Origin: Selenomonas sp.
GTDB lineage: Bacteria; Bacillota; Negativicutes; Selenomonadales; Selenomonadaceae
Reading direction: 5' to 3'
Assembly: GCA_003518745.1 (NCBI GenBank)
Contig: DOYB01000035.1
Coordinates: 1-6,632 of the forward strand
DNA: 6,632 nt
The notes under the pieces were generated by a model. The model had not been told where the DNA came from. It saw only the letters and a program-made list of their open reading frames with translations, and made no database searches. Below, one piece after another: positions 1 through 5,545 of this stretch. The stretch's first letter is position 1. Every line of letters starts with the position of its first letter. The translations under genes and the position numbers were made by a program.

Positions 1-277
1 GCCTCAGGTCTTTAGAATTGGTCCTTATTGGGTCTACTTTGGGGCTGATGAAAGCAAACCACTAGAACCTGTCCATGTTCATGTGGCAGAGGGTAGCCCA
101 ACACCTAATGCCACAAAAATTTGGATAACGAACACCGGTAAATGCTTGCTATGCCATAACAAAAGCAGAATACCTGATAAGGCTCTGCATAATATCGTGA
201 GAGTTATCGAAGCAAGATCTGGCAGCATAGTGAAGAAATGGTTTGCCTTCTTTGGTGAAGTCACATACTATTGTTGA
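1..277 (+). CDS. DUF4160 family protein, 5' end cut by window edge
   Basis: The reading frame is open from base 2 to the TGA at 275-277 and gives 91 residues. It starts PQVFRIGPYWVYF and continues with PLEPVHVHVAEGSP, TKIWITNTGKCLL, IVRVIEARSGSIVKKW and the C-terminal FFGEVTYYC. From memory this matches the small DUF4160 family (about 80-95 residues): an N-terminal 'RIGPY..YF' strand, a 'P.HVHV' motif, a 'K.W' strand and a C-terminal helix ending in 'W..FF'. Base 1 is G, so an ATG starting two bases outside the window would make a complete protein of about 92 residues. The GTG at 83 would cut off the conserved N-terminus and is not the start. DUF4160 genes often sit with a DUF2442 gene in toxin-antitoxin-like pairs. 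No intact DUF2442 gene follows here. The biochemical function is unknown. The gene converges on the PIN/antitoxin pair. Confidence 0.85.
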   Translation, partial: PQVFRIGPYWVYFGADESKPLEPVHVHVAEGSPTPNATKIWITNTGKCLLCHNKSRIPDKALHNIVRVIEARSGSIVKKWFAFFGEVTYYC

Positions 278-296
278 TGTCATATCACCTACAGAT

Positions 297-390
297 AGCA
301 TAGAAATCAACAGATTATTAATGCGGAGGTATAATCATCAAGCTCAACCGGCATAAAGCATTCTCCCTTCATTCTGTATATTTCTATGCT
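297..390. repeat. imperfect inverted repeat (18-bp arms) between the DUF4160 gene and repeat copy 1
   Basis: Bases 297-314 match the reverse complement of 373-390 at 16 of 18 positions: an 11-bp perfect block (297-307 with 380-390), two mismatches, then a 5-bp perfect block (310-314 with 373-377). The loop is 58 nt. The right arm runs into the first ten bases of direct-repeat copy 1. On the plus strand the stem is followed by TTTCTC, so it might weakly end the DUF4160 transcript, but the stem is AT-rich and the loop long. It could also be the footprint of a small mobile or deleted element. Apart from a good Shine-Dalgarno GGAGG at 325-329 in the loop, I see nothing else in 278-380. Confidence 0.55.
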
Positions 391-493
391 TTTCTCAGAA
401 TGTCTTTCCTGCCATGAACCAAAGCCTGCCACGGCTTTCGGCTTCTTTGGACATGAGCTTGTCGCTGCCGATGTAGCGAGTGCATAGATACCT
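381..493 (-). repeat. direct repeat, copy 1 (113 bp), left of the PIN/antitoxin pair
   Basis: This segment matches 1244-1355 in the same orientation with about nine substitutions and one 1-base indel (about 91% identity). Eight of the substitutions cluster in the right part (458-475); the core 381-457 is nearly invariant. Bases 419-450 can fold into a stem-loop: CCAAA with TTTGG and GCC with GGC, with a 3-base bulge. Read on the minus strand, one frame is open through the repeat and contains LMSKEAESRGRLWFMAGKTF before a TGA. The copy begins 5 bases after the antitoxin stop codon, so it would form the 3' untranslated region of that transcript. It looks like a member of a dispersed intergenic repeat family rather than a gene, but only two copies are visible. 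Confidence 0.85.
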
Positions 494-497
494 TACC

Positions 498-731
498 TTA
501 AAGGATAATTTTGGGCTTCCCACGTAGCTGCGCTGTTCTCTCTGCATGCTCAAGCAGTTTATCTAGATCCTCAAAATTCCTGATTCTCTCCACGAAGTTT
601 TGTCTCCACTTTGTGTAATCGAATTTCTCCCGCAAAATAGTGGCTATGAAGATTTCAGTTTCTTTTGCTCCCAAATGCGTAGATAAGCATTCCAGCCCCC
701 GGTCAATCACTTCTACGGTATTCACATTCAT
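498..731 (-). CDS. putative antitoxin paired with the PIN toxin (77 aa)
   Basis: A small, highly charged protein of 77 residues, probably the cognate antitoxin of the upstream PIN-domain toxin. The ATG at 731-729 overlaps the toxin stop (ATGA, 4 nt) and is preceded by GAGGTGA at 744-738, six bases away. Overlap and spacing point to coupled translation. Residues 1-35 look helical (VEVIDRGLECL, then ETEIFIATILREKF), followed by a conspicuous FDYTKWRQNF at about 37-46 and a second charged helix (FEDLDKLLEHAERTAQL, about 53-69), ending in a basic tail RGKPKIIL. I see no clear ribbon-helix-helix, AbrB or HTH signature, so the DNA-binding fold, if any, is not assigned. I recall small proteins with a similar DYTKWR segment next to toxins but cannot name the family. 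The antitoxin role is inferred from size, charge and context. Confidence 0.75.
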   Translation of the reverse strand: MNVNTVEVIDRGLECLSTHLGAKETEIFIATILREKFDYTKWRQNFVERIRNFEDLDKLLEHAERTAQLRGKPKIIL

Positions 732-1171
732 TCCAGGTCACCTCTTTCAACAAAGAAAACAGCGGGATTCATCATGCGTATAGCCTCCGTCTGATACTTC
801 AGAACACGCTTGTCTGTAGATAAAAAAACATCACACTCAGCCAGAACAGCGCAGGCTATATGACAGGCATCCATCAAATGTATGCCCCTCGCCATAATAT
901 CAGTTGCCATCCTCCGCACGGTCTCATCTTGCTTTCTGCTGACAAATACATGCGTATACTGATTGATAAAAGCTTGAATATCCGCACGCTTCTGTGCAAA
1001 AGGATTAGCTGCGTTCTCAGCTTCAAGAATATATGATGTTGCCAGTTCCAGTTTGCCTTTCCGTATTTGTTCTTGTATTTCCAGCTTTGCCTGTGTCTCG
1101 ATATGAATAACAGGTTGGGATTGATCGTCAAAGGGACGATTGTAACAACAGTTATCAAGATATACTCGCAT
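728..1171 (-). CDS. PIN-domain (VapC-like) toxin, putative ribonuclease
   Basis: A 147-residue protein with the layout of a single PIN domain, a Mg2+-dependent RNase fold whose VapC members cut tRNA or rRNA. The acidic residues expected for metal binding are visible: D6 in the first strand (VYLDNCCYNRPFDD), E50 or E52 in ILEAENAANPF, D101 in HLMDACHIACA, and D114 or D120 in CDVFLSTDKRVL. The 'YLDNCCYNRPFDD' start marks a distinct PIN subgroup rich in Cys and Asn near the active site. The ATG at 1171-1169 is preceded by AAGGAGG (1183-1177) five bases away. The stop overlaps the start of the 77-residue partner, so the order is toxin first, the reverse of classical vapBC. Such pairs usually autoregulate from one promoter. 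The local sequence is AT-richer than the ara genes. The PIN fold is secure; toxin activity and target are inferred. Confidence 0.88.
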   Translation of the reverse strand: MRVYLDNCCYNRPFDDQSQPVIHIETQAKLEIQEQIRKGKLELATSYILEAENAANPFAQKRADIQAFINQYTHVFVSRKQDETVRRMATDIMARGIHLMDACHIACAVLAECDVFLSTDKRVLKYQTEAIRMMNPAVFFVERGDLE

Positions 1172-1204
1172 GCTTCCCTCCTTGCCAGCTTCAATTAGCC
1201 AAAA

Positions 1205-1246
1205 GCCTCCCTATGCCTAAATTTTAGCACAGGGAGGCCCTTTTTT
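1205..1246. terminator. GC-rich hairpin terminator between araA and the toxin gene
   Basis: GCCTCCCT (1205-1212) and AGGGAGGC (1231-1238) form a perfect 8-bp stem, with a possible inner CTAA/TTAG pairing in the 18-base loop. On the plus strand it is followed by CC and six T. On the minus strand it is followed by TTTT and preceded by AAAAAA, so it can act in both directions. Gene layout suggests its main job is to end the minus-strand ara operon transcript about 185 bases beyond the araA stop and to insulate the toxin-antitoxin pair. No plus-strand gene lies just upstream of it. Confidence 0.8.
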
Positions 1247-1249
1247 CTA
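1214..1249 (-). promoter_or_regulatory. candidate promoter for the toxin-antitoxin pair, -10 in the terminator loop
   Basis: On the minus strand, TAAAAT at 1226-1221 is one base from the consensus -10 and is preceded by an extended TGn (TGC, 1229-1227). A weak -35, TAGAAA (1249-1244, 4 of 6), sits 17 bases upstream and coincides with the first bases of repeat copy 2. Transcription would start near 1214, giving a leader of about 43 nt to the toxin ATG and leaving the new RNA without the left half of the terminator stem. This rests on pattern matching only. Confidence 0.35.
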
Positions 1250-1355
1250 TGCTTTTCTCAGATGTCTTTCCTGCCATGAACCAAAGCCTGCCACGGCCTT
1301 CGGCTTCTTTGGACATGAGTTCGTCGAGACCGTTGGGGCGAGTGCATAGATACCT
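1244..1355 (-). repeat. direct repeat, copy 2 (112 bp), between araA and the terminator
   Basis: Second copy of the repeat at 381-493, same orientation. The stem-loop core lies at 1281-1312 and differs from copy 1 by a single C/T change. The variable block is about 1321-1339. The minus-strand frame stays open as LMSKEAEGRGRLWFMAGKTS and, because of the 1-base indel, reads on through SEKSIEKRASLC to a TAA in the loop of the adjacent hairpin. The copy begins at the T-run of the terminator and ends 67 bases before the araA stop. Like copy 1 it lies in the 3' untranslated region of a minus-strand gene. The 1356-1422 spacer holds only A/T-rich sequence without a convincing signal. Confidence 0.85.
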
Positions 1356-1422
1356 ACTTATGATTGACAGTCGAAATGAAAAAACTAGGAACTTTTTTAC
1401 AGACCTTTTCTTATGCTTTATT

Positions 1423-2847
1423 TTAGCAGATTTCCACCAGATCCACGTCCAGCATTATTGCCAGATCCCTGATCTGATCCTCGGTCAGACGGAAGGAAAG
1501 CACCGTATGATGTCCGCCGCCGGCCTGAATCCAAGCGGTAGAGCCCTCCTTCAAGCCTACCTTCGGGGTCCAGAGCTGCTTTGCCACCGGCAGATGAGGT
1601 GTCTCGGCCTCAGCCTTGCGGCACTCAACAGGATAGCTGATGATGCGGAAGCCTTCCCTAAAGTCTGCGATGGTGAGGTTTACGCCTTCTCCATCAGCGC
1701 CGGTGAATACCAAGCGTGCCGGGTCATCCTTGCCGCCGATATCCAAGGGATGTACCTCTACCCGAGGCTTGTCGCTGGCAATGGTGGGATCCACCTCCAG
1801 CATGTGGGCGCCAAGAATAGCCTCATGGCCCTTGCGGAGATCCAGAGTGTAATCCTCCATAAATACGGTGCGGTCATTGTGCGCCATAATCTTCATAAGG
1901 CGGGTAAGAGCAGCATGCTTCCAATCACCCTCCGCGCCGAAACCATAGCCATCACGCATCAAGAGCTGTACCGCAAGACCCGGAAGCTGTTTCAAGCCCT
2001 TCAAATCCTGGAAGTTGGTGCAGAAGGCGTTATATCCCCTGTCATCCAGGAACTTCTTTATTGCAATGTATTCCCGTAGCTGATAGCGCACGGAAGCAGT
2101 GAAGTCTGCCTCATCGCGGCCATTTAGATTAAGGGTATATGCCTCCTTGAGCTTGGCATATTCAGCGTCAATGGCTTCCTCCGAAACGGCGTCAACCACT
2201 TCCACCAATTCTCCCACAGGCCAGTAGTCAACGGTCCAGCCCAAACGAATCTGAGCCTCTACCTTGTCGCCTTCGGTTACTGCCACGTCACGCATGGTAT
2301 CACCAAAACGGCAAACCTTGATATGGAAGCTTTCATTGTAAGCCACGGCTACGTCCTGCCAGGAGGCAATCTCCTCACGAACCTCCTTGTCACCCCACCA
2401 GCCATATACGACCTTGTTGTTAATGCCGAGTCTGGCGTTCAGATAGCCGTATTCACGATCTCCATGAGCGCTCTGGTTCAGATTCATATAGTCGAAGTCG
2501 ATGGTATCGTACGGGATGTCATTCCTGTACTGGGTGGCCAAATGGAGAAGGGGCTTCTGCAGGAGCACGGTGCCGCGAATCCAGTTCTTGGCGGGAGAGA
2601 AGGTATGCATCCAGGTGATGACACCGGCTACCTCGTCATTATAGTTAACATCCTTCATGAACTGGGTAATGCCATCGGCAGTCGTCATAACTCCCTTGAA
2701 TTCCACGGGATACGGCAAATCGCCGCTGTCGTTCAGCTTCTTGACAATATCCTCGGCATTCCTTGCCACGTTCTTCAGCTGCTCTTCACCATACAGGAAC
2801 TGACTGCCTGCCACGAACCAGAATTTGTAATTTTTGATTTCCAACAT
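1423..2847 (-). CDS. araA: L-arabinose isomerase
   Basis: Cytoplasmic enzyme that interconverts L-arabinose and L-ribulose, the first catabolic step, using Mn2+. The 474-residue product is recognisable along its length: WFVAGSQFLYGEEQL (10-24), WMHTFSPAKNWIRG (79-92), DYMNLNQSAHGDREYGY (119-135), KVCRFGDTMRDVAVTEGDKV (177-196) and LKQLPGLAVQLL. The four metal ligands known from the E. coli enzyme are present: E306 in GFGAEGDWK, E331 in FMEDYT, H348 in GAHMLEVDP and H446/H447 in GGGHHTV. It ends about 25 residues earlier than the 500-residue E. coli protein, without the RWNE-type tail. From memory, 474 residues is normal for the lactobacillus-type AraA it resembles, so this is not a truncation. 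Residue 17 is Phe where the homologues I recall have His (GSQHLYG). The ATG at 2847 follows GGGGAGG (2863-2857) by nine bases. It is the last gene of the operon, 42 nt after the kinase. Confidence 0.97.
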   Translation of the reverse strand: MLEIKNYKFWFVAGSQFLYGEEQLKNVARNAEDIVKKLNDSGDLPYPVEFKGVMTTADGITQFMKDVNYNDEVAGVITWMHTFSPAKNWIRGTVLLQKPLLHLATQYRNDIPYDTIDFDYMNLNQSAHGDREYGYLNARLGINNKVVYGWWGDKEVREEIASWQDVAVAYNESFHIKVCRFGDTMRDVAVTEGDKVEAQIRLGWTVDYWPVGELVEVVDAVSEEAIDAEYAKLKEAYTLNLNGRDEADFTASVRYQLREYIAIKKFLDDRGYNAFCTNFQDLKGLKQLPGLAVQLLMRDGYGFGAEGDWKHAALTRLMKIMAHNDRTVFMEDYTLDLRKGHEAILGAHMLEVDPTIASDKPRVEVHPLDIGGKDDPARLVFTGADGEGVNLTIADFREGFRIISYPVECRKAEAETPHLPVAKQLWTPKVGLKEGSTAWIQAGGGHHTVLSFRLTEDQIRDLAIMLDVDLVEIC

Positions 2848-2889
2848 GTTATTTGTCCTCCCCTTTTAACCTCGTAACCCAAAACTCAA

Positions 2890-4503
2890 TCAAGCTAAAT
2901 CACTATCATCTACTGCCGAAGCGGCCCGCTCCGCGGCAAGGCCCGCCTGATAACGCTCTATGAACCTGCGGCATCCTTCAGCACGCTCCGCCCCCGGTTC
3001 CAACGTACTTCCCTTGTCCCCGCCGAACACCTTGTTATCCAAAAAGTCCGCCAGAGTCTCGTTGGCTTCATGGCATTTGGCATAAATCGCCAGAACCGCC
3101 ATTCCCCACGGACCGCCTTCACCTGCCGTACCCATGACGGTTATCGGCATATCCAGCATATCCGCCAGAGCCTGCTGTCCAATTACCGGGGTGCTGAACA
3201 ATCCGCCCTGAGCAATCATAACGTCAGTCTTAACGCCCTCTTCTTTTACGAGTATATCCATGCCAATCTTTAGCGGAGCAAATGCGCTGTAAAGCTGTGT
3301 CAGCATGAAGTTTGCCAGTGTCATGCGGCTGTGCGGCGTTCTGAAAAACATGGGGCGTCCCGTTTCGACACAGGTTATGTTTTCACCGGATAGGCAATTG
3401 TAGTTGACCAAATCCCCCGCGTATTTATCCGCGTAGCGCGCTTGTCCAAGCAGAGCGCCATAAAGCTGATTCGGCGTCAAATCATGACCAATGGCGGCGG
3501 CAAACTCTCCGAAGAGCTCTACCCACGCGTTGAGATCCGAGGAACAGTTATTGGTATGCACCATAGCCACAGGAGCGCCATCGGGCGTCGTAACGATATC
3601 TATATCCTTGTGGACGGCCTTGAGGGGAGCCTCCAGCACATTCATGGAAAATGCCGAAGTACCGACAGAGATATTGCCCGTGCGCTTGCGGACGCTTCTC
3701 GTACTCACCATACCCGTACCGGCATCTCCCTCAGGCGGCGCCATGAGGCTGCCTGAAGCCAAGGTTCCCGTAGGATCCAGAAGGCGTGCTCCGCTCTCCG
3801 TAAGAGTCCCTGCCATCTCGCCCGCCCGCAGCGGCTTTGGCAGGATATCCTTCAATTTCCAGTCATATCGTTTGGACTCGGAACGCTGCTCAAAGGCAAA
3901 CAGCATTCCCTCGTCATAGGAACCGGAAGCCTCGTCAATCGGGAACATTCCCGACGCGTCCCCAATGCCCAAGACCTTTTTGCCCGAGAGCTGCCAGTGA
4001 ATATATCCTGCCAGAGTCGTAAGGAAATCAATATCCTTTACATGCTCCTCTTCGTTCAGCATTGCCTGATAAAGATGGGCAATGCTCCAGCGCAAAGGAA
4101 TGTTGAATTGGAACACTTCCGTGAGCTTTTCCGCCGCTTCACCCGTAATATTGTTGCGCCAAGTGCGGAACCCGGCCAGTTGTTTGCCGGCTTTGTCGAA
4201 GGGAAGATAGCCGTGCATCATGGCGCTGACACCGATGATGCCCACCTTCTTCAGTTCCTCGTCATATTCCTCCCGCACTTTTGCCGCTATGCCGGCAAAA
4301 CAGCTTTGTATTCCCTGCCAAGCATCCTTCAATTCATAGGTCCAAATTCCGTCCTTGAGCTCATTTTCCCATCCGTAGCTATCAGAAGCCAGCACCTGAC
4401 ATGCCTCGTCCGTCAGCACTGCTTTGATACGGGTCGATCCGAGCTCTATCCCCAGAGCCGTACGGCCCTCCTTTATTGCTGCACCGATTGCTTTCTTGTC
4501 CAT
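2890..4503 (-). CDS. araB: FGGY-family carbohydrate kinase, probable L-ribulokinase
   Basis: ATP-dependent sugar kinase of 537 residues, expected to phosphorylate the L-ribulose made by AraA to L-ribulose-5-phosphate. FGGY landmarks in order: phosphate loop GIELGSTRIKAVL (18-30), substrate-side SAMMHGYLPFD (93-103) and TWRNN (114-118), catalytic-base motif PPEGDAGTGM with likely base D260, second phosphate loop GNISVGTSAFS (276-286), and C-terminal ATP motifs AQGGLFSTPV (431-440) and AGEGGPWGMAVLA (460-472). The first loop has Glu (E20) where most FGGY kinases have Asp. It resembles the roughly 530-residue AraB of Bacteroides, which starts similarly with a short N-terminal extension, more than the 566-residue E. 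coli AraB. Xylulokinase is the main alternative; the adjacent araA argues for ribulokinase. The ATG at 4503 lies 13 nt after the yjfF stop, and that TAA is part of the Shine-Dalgarno sequence TAAGGAG (4519-4513). Confidence 0.88.
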   Translation of the reverse strand: MDKKAIGAAIKEGRTALGIELGSTRIKAVLTDEACQVLASDSYGWENELKDGIWTYELKDAWQGIQSCFAGIAAKVREEYDEELKKVGIIGVSAMMHGYLPFDKAGKQLAGFRTWRNNITGEAAEKLTEVFQFNIPLRWSIAHLYQAMLNEEEHVKDIDFLTTLAGYIHWQLSGKKVLGIGDASGMFPIDEASGSYDEGMLFAFEQRSESKRYDWKLKDILPKPLRAGEMAGTLTESGARLLDPTGTLASGSLMAPPEGDAGTGMVSTRSVRKRTGNISVGTSAFSMNVLEAPLKAVHKDIDIVTTPDGAPVAMVHTNNCSSDLNAWVELFGEFAAAIGHDLTPNQLYGALLGQARYADKYAGDLVNYNCLSGENITCVETGRPMFFRTPHSRMTLANFMLTQLYSAFAPLKIGMDILVKEEGVKTDVMIAQGGLFSTPVIGQQALADMLDMPITVMGTAGEGGPWGMAVLAIYAKCHEANETLADFLDNKVFGGDKGSTLEPGAERAEGCRRFIERYQAGLAAERAASAVDDSDLA

Positions 4504-4516
4504 CTGTCCTTACTCC

Positions 4517-5545
4517 TTATCCATTAGACGCGTTTGCTGTCTTCTTGCCCTCCATTGAGCTTGTGGAGGAAAGCTTGCTCTTATGCTCTGTTATAAGCGC
4601 CTGCATGACTATGAATACACACAGGAGAGCGCCAACCACGATTTTTGTCCACCAAGCGGACAGGGTTCCCTGAAAATTGATGAAGGTGAGGATAACCCCC
4701 TGAATGAGCACGCCGAAGAGTGTGCCGGGAATGAATCCCACACCGCCTGTAAGCAGGGTGCCGCCGATAACGGAGGAAGCGATGGCATCCATCTCCATGC
4801 CAAGACCGTGAAGGTTATAGCCCGTAAGCATTATGAGTGAGTACACCACGCCGCCAAGGGCTGAGCAGAAACCGCTGATGGTGTAAACCATGACCTTTGT
4901 GCGAAAAACCGGCAAGCCCATGAGGGATGCTGAGGATTCATTCCCGCCTATGGCAAATACGGTTCGTCCGAATTTCGTATATCCAAGGACTATAGCCGCC
5001 ACCAGCATGGCCAGCAGTGCTATGATGGCACCTACTGAAATAAATCCCACACCCAAATCTATACGCGCGCTCGCAATGGCAACATAGGCTTCGTTATCAA
5101 TGGTGATGGTATCGCGGGAGATAACGGCTGTCATGCCGCGGCAGAAGAACATGCCCGCCAAGGTGATGATAAAGGGCTGCAAATCGAACTTAGTGATGAT
5201 ATATCCCTGCAGGAGTCCGAAGATTGTTCCCAGAAGCAGTACCCCGATTACCGCAATCCCGACAGGAATCCCCGTATTGGCCAGGACCCATGCCAGAATC
5301 ATACAGCAAAGAGCAACCACAGCGCCGACTGAAAGATCGATTCCTCCAATCAGCAGAGTGAAGGTAATGCCTACAGTCACCACAATCAGCGCGGCATTAT
5401 CGATAAAGAGATTCAGGAACACCTGGGGCCTCATAAAGCCCTTATACATGGCCATGCCCACTCCGTACAATATCAGGAAGAGCACAACCGTAACAGCGAA
5501 GGAAAAATACTGTGAAGCAACCAACTGATTTATACGGCTTCTCAC
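4517..5545 (-). CDS. yjfF: sugar ABC transporter permease, YjfF-like (furanose transporter)
   Basis: Inner-membrane permease of 342 residues, BPD_transp_2 (ribose/galactose-type) family. It is colinear with E. coli YjfF, a permease of the galactofuranose importer YtfQRT-YjfF: GGIDLSVGAVVAL (67-79), PFIITLAGMFFCRG (124-137), FAIGGNESSASLMGLPVFRTK (197-217, the cytoplasmic coupling region facing the ATPase), EMDAIASSVIGGTLLTGGVG (251-270) and NFQGTLSAWWTKI (290-302). About nine hydrophobic segments are visible (e.g. 12-34, 68-90, 93-117, 167-189, 216-242, 303-318), then a polar Ser/Lys tail from about 320. The start is GTG at 5545-5543, overlapping the ytfT stop (GTGA). No good Shine-Dalgarno sits at normal spacing, so translation probably depends on coupling. 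It should pair with YtfT as a heterodimer. Substrate is inferred as arabinose or another furanose from the araBA neighbours. Confidence 0.92.
   Translation of the reverse strand: MRSRINQLVASQYFSFAVTVVLFLILYGVGMAMYKGFMRPQVFLNLFIDNAALIVVTVGITFTLLIGGIDLSVGAVVALCCMILAWVLANTGIPVGIAVIGVLLLGTIFGLLQGYIITKFDLQPFIITLAGMFFCRGMTAVISRDTITIDNEAYVAIASARIDLGVGFISVGAIIALLAMLVAAIVLGYTKFGRTVFAIGGNESSASLMGLPVFRTKVMVYTISGFCSALGGVVYSLIMLTGYNLHGLGMEMDAIASSVIGGTLLTGGVGFIPGTLFGVLIQGVILTFINFQGTLSAWWTKIVVGALLCVFIVMQALITEHKSKLSSTSSMEGKKTANASNG

Noticed and set aside
79..264. 61-codon minus-strand open frame
   Set aside because: Antisense to the DUF4160 gene, whose plus-strand frame is recognisable throughout.
307..354. 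15-codon minus-strand open frame (MPVELDDYTSALIIC) with a GGGAG upstream
   Set aside because: Too short, with no conserved features. It lies in the inverted-repeat loop and is probably chance.
874..1194. 106-codon minus-strand open frame overlapping the PIN gene
   Set aside because: Out of frame with the PIN gene, which has the catalytic acids, a good ribosome binding site and the coupled antitoxin.
381..1355. CRISPR array or IS-element ends
   Set aside because: There are only two 112-bp repeats 750 bases apart, with genes between them rather than spacers. No transposase is present and the repeats are direct rather than inverted.
1382..1402. A6/T6 inverted repeat after araA as a terminator
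   Set aside because: The stem is six A:T pairs only with an 8-base loop, too weak; the GC-rich hairpin at 1205-1246 is the credible terminator.
1249..2079. 276-codon plus-strand open frame
   Set aside because: It starts inside repeat copy 2 and runs antisense through araA. The araA frame has full-length homology and catalytic residues, while this translation has no recognisable motif.
2323..2877. 184-codon plus-strand open frame
   Set aside because: Antisense shadow of the 5' part of araA.
3997..4527. 176-codon plus-strand open frame, with others at 3491-3919, 5100-5528 and 6209-6631
   Set aside because: All lie antisense within the kinase or permease genes, whose minus frames are clearly conserved. 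The translations are low-complexity or unrelated to known proteins.
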